Below are positions 35,035-45,100 of a stretch of 64,000 nt of DNA, in pieces. Made by a program: the position numbers and the translations under genes. The DNA comes from Chryseobacterium edaphi. Its GTDB lineage: Bacteria > Bacteroidota > Bacteroidia > Flavobacteriales > Weeksellaceae. How positions within the stretch are numbered: the stretch's first letter is position 1; each line of letters starts with the position of its first letter. The DNA is taken from assembly GCF_025628985.1 (NCBI RefSeq), contig NZ_JAOTEM010000001.1:248001-312000 (forward strand). Direction: 5' to 3'. The notes beneath the pieces are model-generated. The model made no database searches and was not told the DNA's origin. It worked only from the letters and a program-made list of their open reading frames with translations.

Positions 35035-36589
35035 TTTTTATTTTAGAAATGGCATCATTTAAATAATCTAAATTTTTTTTTGTAATTTCAGTATTAGGAT
35101 GTCCTTGTCCAAGACTTTTAACGAAAATATCCAATGCTTTTTCAAAATAAGCTCTTGCTTTTTGGTACTCTGTTAAATCTTGTAAAACCGAGGCTAAATT
35201 TGCGTATCGGATTGCTGTGGTAGAGTGTTCTTCTCCAAAGTTTTTAATGTTAGAATCAAGTGCCTTTTTAAGGAATGTTTCAGCTTGTTGGTAATCTCCC
35301 AAATTTTGTAAAACTGTAGCTAAATTAGAATAGCTTATTGCAGTTATAGGATGTCCTTCTCCAAAGTTTTTAATGTTAGAATATAATGCTTTTTCAAGAT
35401 ATATTTTAGCTTGTGTGTAATCTCTTAAATTTTGTAAAACTGTGGCTAAATTAGAATAGCTGATTGCAGTATTAGGATGCTCTTCTCCATAGTTTTTAAT
35501 GTTAGAATCTAATGCTTTTTCAAGATATATTTTAGCTTGTGGGTAATCTCGTAAATCTTTTAAAACTGTTGCTAAATTAGAATAACTTATTGCCGTGTTA
35601 GAGTGTTTCTCTCCAAAGCTTTTAATGTTAAAATCTAACGCTTTTTCAAGATATATCTTAGCTTGTTGGTAATCTCCTAAATTTTGTAAAACTGTGGCTA
35701 AATTAGAGTAACTAATTGTAGTAGTAGGATGTTCTTCTCCAAAGTTTTTAATGGAAGAATTTAGCGCTTTTTCAAGATATATTTTAGCTTGTTGGTAATC
35801 TCCGAGATCTTTTAAAACTAAAGCTAAATCACTACATATATCATTAATAACAACTTCCCTACTTTCTGAAGATAAAGATTCAACGTACTTTTTTAAATCT
35901 TCTAATCTTTTTTTTGCTTCTATATATTGTCCTGTAAAACGGTAGGCTTTCGCTAAGTCAGAAATCAATTGTATACGTAGATTATTATTTTCTGATTTGT
36001 TGCTTAAAGTATTTAATCGTTTTTCTATTCGTCTTATCTCAGTTTCAGCATCAGGAATATTATCATAATCATCATTTTGTGTAACAAGTGAAAGATTGCT
36101 ATGTAAATCTGTACTTTTTAGCTGCTCTTCTTCCAGCTGTATAATAATACTTGTAATAGAGGACAAATCTGGCATTTTTTTCTGAAAATTTCGCAGAAAC
36201 GCATTTCCATTAGGAAGAAACGCAATAATTTGTCCTTTTTTTTGGCTTAATTTGTCTCTGCGTTGGTTAATCCCAATGGCAACAGATTGGTTTTCATCCT
36301 GAAATAACACTTGAAAGTTTTCGATAAAATAAACGTCACTGTTATCTTTTAATAACTGAGATATAAGGTTTTCTGTGGATTCTTCTAAAAGATTTATCTT
36401 TTGGGTTTTCTTTTTTGGATAAGTTTGTTGTAACAAAGTTTGTGCTTCCCTTACCAAATTGTAATGGTTATATTGCACCACGATGAAATGGAATACTTTA
36501 TTTTTTACGGCTTTTAGCAAAATACCATATTCCTCATCTCGATTATTATTCTTTAGCAACATATTGCTTATATAGATTGGTGAGTTCAA
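35009..36589 (-). CDS. TPR protein with kinesin-light-chain-type repeats, cassette gene 2
   Basis: 526 residues. The first ~150 residues contain FHFIVVQYNHYNLVREAQ and VYFIENFQVLFQ, reminiscent of a degenerate NTPase-like or STAND-associated domain. From ~residue 240 on there are six nearly identical 42-residue TPR units (SYSNLATVLQNLGDYQQA, KIYLEKAL) plus a partial seventh. It overlaps the ATPase gene upstream (by 44 bp, or 17 bp if Met10 is the start) and the nucleotidyltransferase gene downstream. Probably a sensor or scaffold for the cassette. Confidence 0.75.
   Translation of the reverse strand: MNSPIYISNMLLKNNNRDEEYGILLKAVKNKVFHFIVVQYNHYNLVREAQTLLQQTYPKKKTQKINLLEESTENLISQLLKDNSDVYFIENFQVLFQDENQSVAIGINQRRDKLSQKKGQIIAFLPNGNAFLRNFQKKMPDLSSITSIIIQLEEEQLKSTDLHSNLSLVTQNDDYDNIPDAETEIRRIEKRLNTLSNKSENNNLRIQLISDLAKAYRFTGQYIEAKKRLEDLKKYVESLSSESREVVINDICSDLALVLKDLGDYQQAKIYLEKALNSSIKNFGEEHPTTTISYSNLATVLQNLGDYQQAKIYLEKALDFNIKSFGEKHSNTAISYSNLATVLKDLRDYPQAKIYLEKALDSNIKNYGEEHPNTAISYSNLATVLQNLRDYTQAKIYLEKALYSNIKNFGEGHPITAISYSNLATVLQNLGDYQQAETFLKKALDSNIKNFGEEHSTTAIRYANLASVLQDLTEYQKARAYFEKALDIFVKSLGQGHPNTEITKKNLDYLNDAISKIKNDHPNPKK
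35110..35830 (-). repeat. 126-bp tandem coding repeats in TPR gene
   Basis: About six units of 126 bp (42 codons) are highly similar at DNA level, not only in protein. Phrases such as GCTAAATTAGAATAGCTTATTG and TCAAGATATATTTTAGCTTG recur with few changes in the + strand text. This points to recent expansion or gene conversion and possible variation in repeat number between strains. Confidence 0.8.
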
Positions 36590-37898
36590 GTATAGGATTG
36601 GGTCTTTTATATGTCCCGCTGTTATATTCTAATACATATAGGTTTTCTAGCATTTTTTGTAAAACCTCGTCATACGGCGTATCTATACCGTTAGAATTAT
36701 TTTCATTAATCTGTTTCAGTTTATCTATCATAGGCATTTCTACAAACTGTGAGGTTTGGTTTGCCAAACGTTGTAAGCCTTTTTGCAATGCAGTGTGGTT
36801 TATTTGTGTGGCGTCGTCATCCACAAAAAAAGCAGATATTTCTAAAATTTGCAAAAGTTGACGAGGCGAACCTCCAGAATAATAAATAGCTTGATTGACT
36901 ATGTCTTCGTCTTCAAAAATATTTTTATCTATTCTTTTGTAAACAAATTCTCTTAGTCTTTGGTAAGCATCTTCGTTTTTAGTACCGTCTCTTTCGGATA
37001 TTTTTACGAAAGGAAAACATTCTACCGTACTAAACTGAGTAAGATTGGGTCTTTGACTAATAAGCTCTATTGGCAAAGTGAATATAGTATAGGCTTTTAT
37101 TTTTTCTATTCTGTTTTGTTCTTCTATTATAATTTTTCTTCGGGTTTCGCTACTCATTGTTTTTTCCAAGCCGTCTACAATAAAAAGCACTTCTTTACCT
37201 TTGTTTTCTTCTCTTATAGAAACGTTAACTTCTTGTATATATTCATTAAATATATTGGCAAAGTTGATAAAATTGTTTTTTAAATTTTTTCTTGTAACGT
37301 CTGCTCTTTCAATGCTTCCTATAACACTAGCTTTAAAGTTTGCAACAATACTTAGTAAATTAAAAAACGGATTTTTGGTAGAGATCCCTACTTCTGTTTC
37401 TATTCCCGCCTCAGATTTTAATTCCTTTTTAATTTCTATTTCCCTTTGGCTAAACCATTTCAGCATTTTGTCTTTAATGCCAGAATCTACATTTACATTA
37501 TCTTCTGCTAATTTTTGTGTTAATTTTTCCAATTGCAAAATTAATATATCCATATATTCTAGCTCATTAATGTCTAATTCTACATCTATATTACAAGTAA
37601 TACAATAAAAGCATTCTGGATTATGGAGATTTTGGGCATATTTTGCCAGTTCTGATGTTTTTCCAGAACCTCTCATACCTCCCAAAAATAATAACGATTT
37701 GTTAGAAGTGTTGTTGTCTATATTAAATTTATAGGTGTCATTTCTTTTAACCACATTCATATTCTTGTAAACAATTCTGTCTTCAAATTCACCTCTTAAA
37801 CCAGAAAAATCGGTAAAAAACTCGTGATCTGGAGCAATAATTTCATTAAATTTTACAGCTTGGTCTACCTCTTCTATTTTTAAAGCCTTTTTAGACAT
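36546..37898 (-). CDS. P-loop ATPase (AAA/STAND-like), cassette gene 1
   Basis: 450 residues. Walker A is GGMRGSGKTS at 73-82 and Walker B is VLFIVDGLEK at 237-246 with Asp242. A later GGSPRQLLQI at about 334-343 resembles the sensor-2/GxP region of ORC/STAND-type AAA modules. The C-terminal ~80 residues look like a winged helix (VLQKMLENLYVLEYN). It heads an overlapping three-gene cassette with its own promoter. Such ATPase-TPR pairs occur in conflict and defence systems; this role is inferred. Confidence 0.75.
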   Translation of the reverse strand: MSKKALKIEEVDQAVKFNEIIAPDHEFFTDFSGLRGEFEDRIVYKNMNVVKRNDTYKFNIDNNTSNKSLLFLGGMRGSGKTSELAKYAQNLHNPECFYCITCNIDVELDINELEYMDILILQLEKLTQKLAEDNVNVDSGIKDKMLKWFSQREIEIKKELKSEAGIETEVGISTKNPFFNLLSIVANFKASVIGSIERADVTRKNLKNNFINFANIFNEYIQEVNVSIREENKGKEVLFIVDGLEKTMSSETRRKIIIEEQNRIEKIKAYTIFTLPIELISQRPNLTQFSTVECFPFVKISERDGTKNEDAYQRLREFVYKRIDKNIFEDEDIVNQAIYYSGGSPRQLLQILEISAFFVDDDATQINHTALQKGLQRLANQTSQFVEMPMIDKLKQINENNSNGIDTPYDEVLQKMLENLYVLEYNSGTYKRPNPILELTNLYKQYVAKE

Positions 37899-37928
37899 CC
37901 TTTATTATTTAAGTATTTTTAAGCATCA

Positions 37929-37936
37929 CAAATTTA
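37929..37936 (-). promoter_or_regulatory. Cassette promoter, -7 element TAAATTTG
   Basis: Read on the - strand TAAATTTG lies 31 bp before the ATPase start codon, giving the ATPase-TPR-nucleotidyltransferase genes their own promoter rather than read-through from the RtcB operon alone. Confidence 0.6.
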
Positions 37937-38076
37937 CTATTAATTTTATTAAAATAATTTTAATAGCCTTAGAAAATTATTTTTGTTTTGCCAAAAATTT
38001 TTCTTAACCCAATAAAATTATGTTTTTTATTTGTAATGTTCCTAATGCTTTTAGTTTGGCAATTTTCATAATATTC

Positions 38077-38808
38077 CTAATTCTTCACACAACTTCCCAC
38101 AATGACCCCCAAAGCCTTGGCCGCATCGCAAGCATACAAACCTGAACACCAAGCCGGATTCGCTTCAATCAAAGCCCAGCCTTTTCCTTTGATAATTCCA
38201 AAATCTAAAACAATCGCTTTTGGTAGAGTTTCAGAATATTGTCTGATGAAATTTTCAAAAAACTCAAATAGATCATTTTGCTCAATTTCAGAAAGTTGAC
38301 TGGTATCAAATTCATCATTTCGCCAATAAGAAGAATGAGTTTTGATTTCATTATTTATAACAAAACAACGTACTTCAAGTTCCCATTCCACAACTTCTGA
38401 TGTAAAAACCATGCTGTCCGAATCTAAAGTGTCAAAACCTTTGATGTCAGTGACTTTATCGAAAACTCCAGCTTTAAAGCTTTTAAAATCAGAACATTTA
38501 ATGAATATATTTTCTTCGTTCACAAAATCTTTCAATTGACCGTAAGAAATTTTACGTTTGGTAAATTCTTCAGAGATTTCTACAAGCCAATTATCTTTTG
38601 GTTTTGTTAATGTCAGATTGCATTGTTCCGCAACGATTTCTGCATAAATATCTTCACCATATACCGCAATCACATCTGTACGAAATTCCTCAGGAACATT
38701 CCATTTTGCATTAAAACGATTCAATTCGTAAGGCGAATTGATGGATGCTTTTTTCAGGTTGTTGCTGTCTTCCGTGTATATGGGAGAGAGGGCGATTATA
38801 TTTTTCAT
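38077..38808 (-). CDS. ATP-grasp domain protein (DUF4343-like)
   Basis: 243 residues. The C-terminal half shows ATP-grasp elements: EWELEVRCFVINNEIKTHS, AIVLDFGIIKGKGWALIEANPAWC, where the Asp/Glu/Asn metal ligands are expected. The N-terminal half is a variable domain. ATP-grasp enzymes ligate a carboxylate to an amine or thiol via acyl phosphate; the target is unknown. It is the last gene of the operon, 8 bp after the sirtuin gene. Confidence 0.7.
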   Translation of the reverse strand: MKNIIALSPIYTEDSNNLKKASINSPYELNRFNAKWNVPEEFRTDVIAVYGEDIYAEIVAEQCNLTLTKPKDNWLVEISEEFTKRKISYGQLKDFVNEENIFIKCSDFKSFKAGVFDKVTDIKGFDTLDSDSMVFTSEVVEWELEVRCFVINNEIKTHSSYWRNDEFDTSQLSEIEQNDLFEFFENFIRQYSETLPKAIVLDFGIIKGKGWALIEANPAWCSGLYACDAAKALGVIVGSCVKN

Positions 38809-38816
38809 AAGATTGT

Positions 38817-39644
38817 TTATTTGTACTTCTCTATCATTTCTTTTATCCTAATCAAAGTATCACTTGCTTTCTCTTTGATAAGAATATATTTTTTAGTTCT
38901 TGAAAAACGCTCAAAGAAATAACTGTCTTCTTCAGTATTAATTTCTACTAAAAAACCACCATATTGTAAAACTGTTTCAGCAATCATTTGCGGCAATGTC
39001 GTTGCTCCAGAAGTTCCGATTACAAAAAGAATTCCTGTGTTTTTTGCGGTTTTTAAAGCAGAATTGAAAAAATACAATTTTTCATTATATGATTCATCAA
39101 ACCATAATGTGTTTGGACGAAGCCAATCTCCGCAATTTTGGCAATGCAAAAGTTCTATATCCCTTTCTGTAAGATCTTCTGTCAACTCTTTAGATTTCAG
39201 TTCTGGAGAAAATTGCATTACGCCACTACATTCTGAAGAACAACGTACGGTTTGTTTATTTCCATGAATTTCAAATACATTTTTACTTCCAGCTTTTTGA
39301 TGAAGTCCGTCTACATTTTGAGTAATCAACTGATATTTGCTATCAAGTAAATCTTCTATTTCTGCAATAGCAAAATGTCCTTGATTAGGCTTTGCTTCTT
39401 CAATCAGTTTTTTCCAGAATAAATTGTATTGCCAAACTTCTTCATGATTTTGATTAAAATATCTAAATGTTCCAAATTCTTCCGGTTTATGATATTTTGT
39501 ACCTTTTATCCAAATACCGTCACTTCCACGGTATGTTGGTAAACCACTTTCAGAGGAAATTCCGGCTCCTGTAAGAAAAGTGAAGATATTTCTTTTTTCT
39601 TTTTGCAATGTTTCCTCAATAAGTGTTTCTAATGTTGGTTTCAT
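38817..39644 (-). CDS. Sir2 family NAD-dependent protein deacylase
   Basis: 275 residues with a full sirtuin signature: TGAGIS at 25-30, LPTYRG, QNVDGLHQ at 109-116, catalytic His127 in EIHGN, zinc-ribbon Cys135, Cys139, Cys168 and Cys171, and VIGTSGAT for NAD binding. It could be an NAD-dependent deacylase, ADP-ribosyl remover or NAD-consuming effector. Only 2 bp separate it from the nucleotidyltransferase gene upstream, so they act in one transcript. Confidence 0.85.
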   Translation of the reverse strand: MKPTLETLIEETLQKEKRNIFTFLTGAGISSESGLPTYRGSDGIWIKGTKYHKPEEFGTFRYFNQNHEEVWQYNLFWKKLIEEAKPNQGHFAIAEIEDLLDSKYQLITQNVDGLHQKAGSKNVFEIHGNKQTVRCSSECSGVMQFSPELKSKELTEDLTERDIELLHCQNCGDWLRPNTLWFDESYNEKLYFFNSALKTAKNTGILFVIGTSGATTLPQMIAETVLQYGGFLVEINTEEDSYFFERFSRTKKYILIKEKASDTLIRIKEMIEKYK

Positions 39645-39646
39645 GG

Positions 39647-40456
<810 letters not shown>

Positions 40457-40495
40457 TTAGTTTAAAGTTTAATTTTTTTAGTGAAAATATCTTTT

Positions 40496-42250
40496 TTAAA
40501 CTTTAAAAATTCTCATAAAGCTATCTTTTTCCAGATTTTCTATGGAAAAATTATAATCTGATTCATCTTTTTCCGAAGTTATTGTCGCACCCAATTCTTC
40601 TACAAGCTTGTTAAAAGAAATCGGCTCATACCATTGCTGATAAAGTGCCTGGGTAGCCATCATAGAAACTTCAGAACTTCCTGAAACGTGAGAATGTCCG
40701 GCTCCAAAATTCAACAGAACAAAACATTGTCTACCGTCTTTCGGCAATAGAATTCCCAGAATCGTTTGTTTCTGAACCGAGTTGCATTGAGCTTCTGCAA
40801 ACAGATTGTTTGGGTTCATCATATAATCGTAAGAAACAGCATCGCCTTTTCCGATCACGATTTTATAACCACAGTCACTGCTTCCGCTGAATACGTTATT
40901 CATGACCAGAGTCGGAGCCACAAAACCTTTGTTGGCATACAGATATTCTACGGCACCTTGTGGAGCTGAAGTCATATCTCCGGAGTACATCAACTGACCT
41001 TCATATTGATTATAAGATGCATTCCAGCCAATTTTTCCGCCAATATTCAATCCTGAAAGATCGAGGTCATTAGCTCCCCAGGCATTTTCCCAGTAGATTC
41101 CGACCGCCAATTTGTCTCCGTAAAATCTTGTTCCTGTAGGGATATTTCCTACAAACATTTTTTCGGAAGTGGGTAACGCAAATTCTACATCTTTAGGGAA
41201 ATACATCTTCTTACCGGAAAGATTATATTTTGATTTTAAGTAGTTTAAAATGAAATCATAATTCAATTCGTTCACAGAAGTTGAGGTGGCTTTTTTCGTC
41301 CACGATTTACCATTTCTGATTCTGTAAACAAAAGTATCCTGACCATACATTCTTGAGTAGCACGCTGACAACGCTTTGAATAATGCAAACGGAGTGGCGT
41401 TTTCCAGCCAGTGCAAATCACTGTTTTCCAGCAAAATATTTGTTGCATTATTTAACGGATTTGAAATTAAAGGCTGATGATAAACTTTTGACAGTTTTGA
41501 AATTTTATTAATCGTTTTCGGTGCTTTGTTTTTAAATGCTAAAAACAGAGGCTTGAAACGGTTAAAAATTTCAGCCAGTTTTTCCAATTCGAATTTTTCA
41601 AACAGATAGGTTGGATTGAATTTACTTTTCTTAATTTCATCGATTAAATCATCACTTTTAATCAGAAGTGTTGTTCTGGTTGTTTTATAAATCACATAAC
41701 GGAAAAATTCTACCGGATTTTCCGGATAAATATCGTAACGGTCAGCAATTTTTATGATTGCCTCTTTGTTTCTGATATTTTCTTTTCCCGTAAAATCATA
41801 CTCCAATTCGTTATGCAAAATATGCAGTACATCATCAATTGTTTCTTCCTTCAGGGCAATCCCGGACTTCAGTAAGGAAAGGCATTTTTCCTGCATTTCT
41901 TCGATGCTGTAAGCTTTAATTACTTTAAAGGTTAATTTCAAATCAGGGACATTCAATATTTCATTCGAAATATAGATTTCATTTTGAAAATTGCTTCCGT
42001 AGGTAGAAATATAATGATTGATCTGTTCGATAAGTAATTGAAATCTTGTGCTGTCTTTGATTTTCTGCCACGATTTATGAAAGGTTTTATTTAAATCGTT
42101 TCCGTTGAGCTTTTCTCTTTTGTAATAAGACGTAATTTCTTTTTTTGCCCAAACAGCATCAGGCTCAATCATAAAACCATCTTCCGAAATAAACGCTTTT
42201 GCGTCAGATTCTTTTGCTAATACAGCATTGAATAATTTTAATGTTTTCAT
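40496..42250 (-). CDS. RtcB-linked protein with TerD-like C-terminal domain
   Basis: 584 residues. An all-helical first half (~1-340; LAEIFNRFKPLFLAFK at 225-240, a CYSRMYG segment) is followed by FALPTSEKMFVGNIPTG (357-373), WENAWGANDLDLSGL (387-401) and YSGDMTSAPQGAVEYL (422-437). This C-terminal half resembles the TerD-like domain of the MXAN_6230/SCO0854-type proteins. It lacks the DxSxS vWA motif and TROVE signatures of Ro60, so I do not call it a Ro protein although it sits beside rtcB. Its 5' leader contains three conserved hairpins and a tRNA-like RNA. Confidence 0.6.
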   Translation of the reverse strand: MKTLKLFNAVLAKESDAKAFISEDGFMIEPDAVWAKKEITSYYKREKLNGNDLNKTFHKSWQKIKDSTRFQLLIEQINHYISTYGSNFQNEIYISNEILNVPDLKLTFKVIKAYSIEEMQEKCLSLLKSGIALKEETIDDVLHILHNELEYDFTGKENIRNKEAIIKIADRYDIYPENPVEFFRYVIYKTTRTTLLIKSDDLIDEIKKSKFNPTYLFEKFELEKLAEIFNRFKPLFLAFKNKAPKTINKISKLSKVYHQPLISNPLNNATNILLENSDLHWLENATPFALFKALSACYSRMYGQDTFVYRIRNGKSWTKKATSTSVNELNYDFILNYLKSKYNLSGKKMYFPKDVEFALPTSEKMFVGNIPTGTRFYGDKLAVGIYWENAWGANDLDLSGLNIGGKIGWNASYNQYEGQLMYSGDMTSAPQGAVEYLYANKGFVAPTLVMNNVFSGSSDCGYKIVIGKGDAVSYDYMMNPNNLFAEAQCNSVQKQTILGILLPKDGRQCFVLLNFGAGHSHVSGSSEVSMMATQALYQQWYEPISFNKLVEELGATITSEKDESDYNFSIENLEKDSFMRIFKV

Positions 42251-42271
42251 TGTTTTAAATTTTAAAAAAAT

Positions 42272-42323
42272 AAGTGAGGAGTAGTTTTCTTTAAAGTGAA
42301 TGTTATAGGAACTCCTTTTACCT
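42272..42323 (-). ncRNA. Leader hairpin module 3 (proximal)
   Basis: On the - strand, AGGT-AAA-AGGAGT starts the stem and ACTCCT-C-ACTT ends it, with the loop beginning TCCTAT. The internal loop (AAA opposite C) and the AGT/ACT closing pairs match modules 1 and 2; AGGT/ACTT pairs with one G-U. It ends 22 nt before the ATG of the 584-residue protein. Confidence 0.65.
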
Positions 42324-42338
42324 ACAGTTTTAGAAAAA

Positions 42339-42379
42339 GGCGGGGAGTATTTCCAATATGTACAGGAACTCCCTTTGCC
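42339..42379 (-). ncRNA. Leader hairpin module 2
   Basis: On the - strand AAGGC-AAA-GGGAGT pairs with ACTCCC-C-GCCTT; the loop begins TCCTGT. Relative to module 1 the stem is changed from GAAAGT/ACTTTC to GGGAGT/ACTCCC on both sides, i.e. compensatory changes. Confidence 0.7.
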
Positions 42380-42394
42380 TTAAATTTTTAAAAT

Positions 42395-42437
42395 GGCGGA
42401 AAGTAAATGTGGGAAATCAATAGGAACTTTCTTTGCC
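42395..42437 (-). ncRNA. Leader hairpin module 1
   Basis: On the - strand GGC-AAA-GAAAGT pairs with ACTTTC-C-GCC around a 21-nt loop that begins TCCTAT. The 5' strands of modules 1 to 3 start 57-58 bp apart, a regular period. Confidence 0.7.
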
Positions 42438-42495
42438 TTAGTATTTTAATGAATGAAAATGATTAATCATTGAATATAAACATTTTCAATATTTT

Positions 42496-42605
42496 GAGGA
42501 ACAGGCAGGGCTCGAACCTGCGACCAACAAACTGAATTCATAGGAACTTTATTTGCCATAAGCGAAAAGTATTACTGTTGCTCTACCATCTGAGCTACTG
42601 TTCCC
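42496..42605 (-). ncRNA. tRNA-like RNA with enlarged anticodon arm
   Basis: 110 nt on the - strand. Acceptor stem GGGAACA/TGTTCCT (one G-U), D-arm GCTC-AGATGGTA-GAGC, and a perfect T-arm GCAGG-TTCGAGC-CCTGC preceded by GGTC are all tRNA-like. Between D and T arms are about 58 nt instead of ~22. They fold as ACAG/TTTGT, AAT/ATT, and an inner stem ACTTT-TCGC/GGCAAATAAAGT followed by TCCTAT. This last part is the same sequence module as in the three downstream hairpins but with the partner strand on the 5' side. No normal anticodon loop is formed. It could be a Y-RNA-like tRNA mimic, a tRNA with an inserted element, or a ligation substrate for RtcB. Confidence 0.7.
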
Positions 42606-42914
42606 ACCGTTATAAAAAGTTTTCATTAATCTTACAAGCTTTTACACCTGTAAGATTTGGTTAAAATTGTATTACCCTAATAATTTTGAATTGTTAACCT
42701 TCAATAATCTGACTTTGGAAAATGAAGCGTTAAGAAAATTAAAAATTAATCCGTTAAAAAATTCCCACTGTTTGAAGCGCGACACAAGTGTTGAAATGAA
42801 AACCCATTTTGAATTCGCGCAAGTTTTGGGAATTTTAGGATTAAATTTTAATTTTTAGCGGAAGTTTCCAAGTCTTGATTTTTTGTTTCTTTTGTATTAA
42901 GACAAAAGAAATAA
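42606..42914. other. Spacer between rtcB and the tRNA-like RNA
   Basis: About 310 bp. Just after the rtcB stop is a perfect 10-bp inverted repeat TTTCTTTTGT/ACAAAAGAAA (42886-42911), not followed by a U-run on the - strand. A + strand frame (42667-42858, 63 codons) exists but starts without a promoter and is antisense to the operon; it may be part of a dispersed intergenic repeat. Nothing else is recognised. Confidence 0.45.
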
Positions 42915-44600
<1,686 letters not shown>

Positions 44601-44933
44601 ATGTTATTTGAACAATTAGAAAAATCGGCGGAAGAAATTCAATTTAAAGAGGTTATTGCTTTTATTGATGAGCATTACGATTTTACTCCGACAAAATTTA
44701 CCAACGGAAATACAGTGAATGAAGCGGATCAGAACAACGGTTCGTGCAAGATTTTCAGTTTTGCAAAATTGAAGGATCTGTCAAAGGAAGATACTTTAAA
44801 CCTTTTCGGAGAATTTTACAGAGATGATGTTTTGAAAAATCCGGAAGGAACCGATCATCAAAATATCAGGAATTTTATTGAATATGGTTGGGATGGAGTT
44901 TCTTTTGAGGGGCAGGCTTTGAAGAGGAAGTAA
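44601..44933 (+). CDS. HopJ type III effector family protein
   Basis: 110 residues. The order VIAFIDEHYDFTPTKFTNG, NEADQNNGSCKIFSFAKL, TLNLFGEFYRDDV and NIRNFIEYGWDGVSFEG matches the small HopJ family. Despite the name, in non-pathogens these are cytosolic proteins of unknown function, and no secretion system is nearby. It is divergent from rtcB and followed by the WYL regulator. Confidence 0.85.
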   Translation: MLFEQLEKSAEEIQFKEVIAFIDEHYDFTPTKFTNGNTVNEADQNNGSCKIFSFAKLKDLSKEDTLNLFGEFYRDDVLKNPEGTDHQNIRNFIEYGWDGVSFEGQALKRK

Positions 44934-44939
44934 ACTTGT

Positions 44940-45100
44940 AAGAATGATAGGATTCTGACATTAACAACGCGCTTAATCACCCTGTCAAAAAATCGAAGAT
45001 TTTTCGCCACCCCTCCAAAGGAGGGGAATTCTTGGCGCCTTAGTCTTGAACTCAACCTTATCCTCAATCTAAACCTTAACCTTAACCTTAACCTCAAACT
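44940..45100 (+). repeat. CACCCCTCC element and CCTTAA hexamer repeats
   Basis: CACCCCTCCAAAGGAGGGG (about 45000-45025) is a short palindromic intergenic element. Directly ahead of the WYL start codon the sequence AACCTTAACCTTAACCTTAACC is built of hexamers, with degenerate flanks (CAACCTTATCCTCAATCTAAA). Confidence 0.6.

Noticed and set aside
40496..42250. Ro60/TROVE protein, suggested by the position next to rtcB and a Y-RNA-like element
   Set aside because: The protein has no DxSxS vWA motif and lacks TROVE sequence features; its C-terminal half instead has LPTSEK, DLDLS and YSGDMTSAP segments of a TerD-like domain.
42496..42605. Ordinary functional tRNA gene
   Set aside because: The acceptor, D and T arms fit, but the anticodon arm region is more than twice the normal length and forms a different stem without a 7-nt anticodon loop.
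42667..42858. 63-residue + strand ORF
   Set aside because: It is antisense to the rtcB operon, has no promoter or context, and could belong to an intergenic repeat; kept only as a remark in the spacer entry.
44858..45097. - strand Arg/Leu-rich ORF
   Set aside because: It is produced by the hexamer repeats and a palindromic element and overlaps the HopJ gene; composition is not protein-like.
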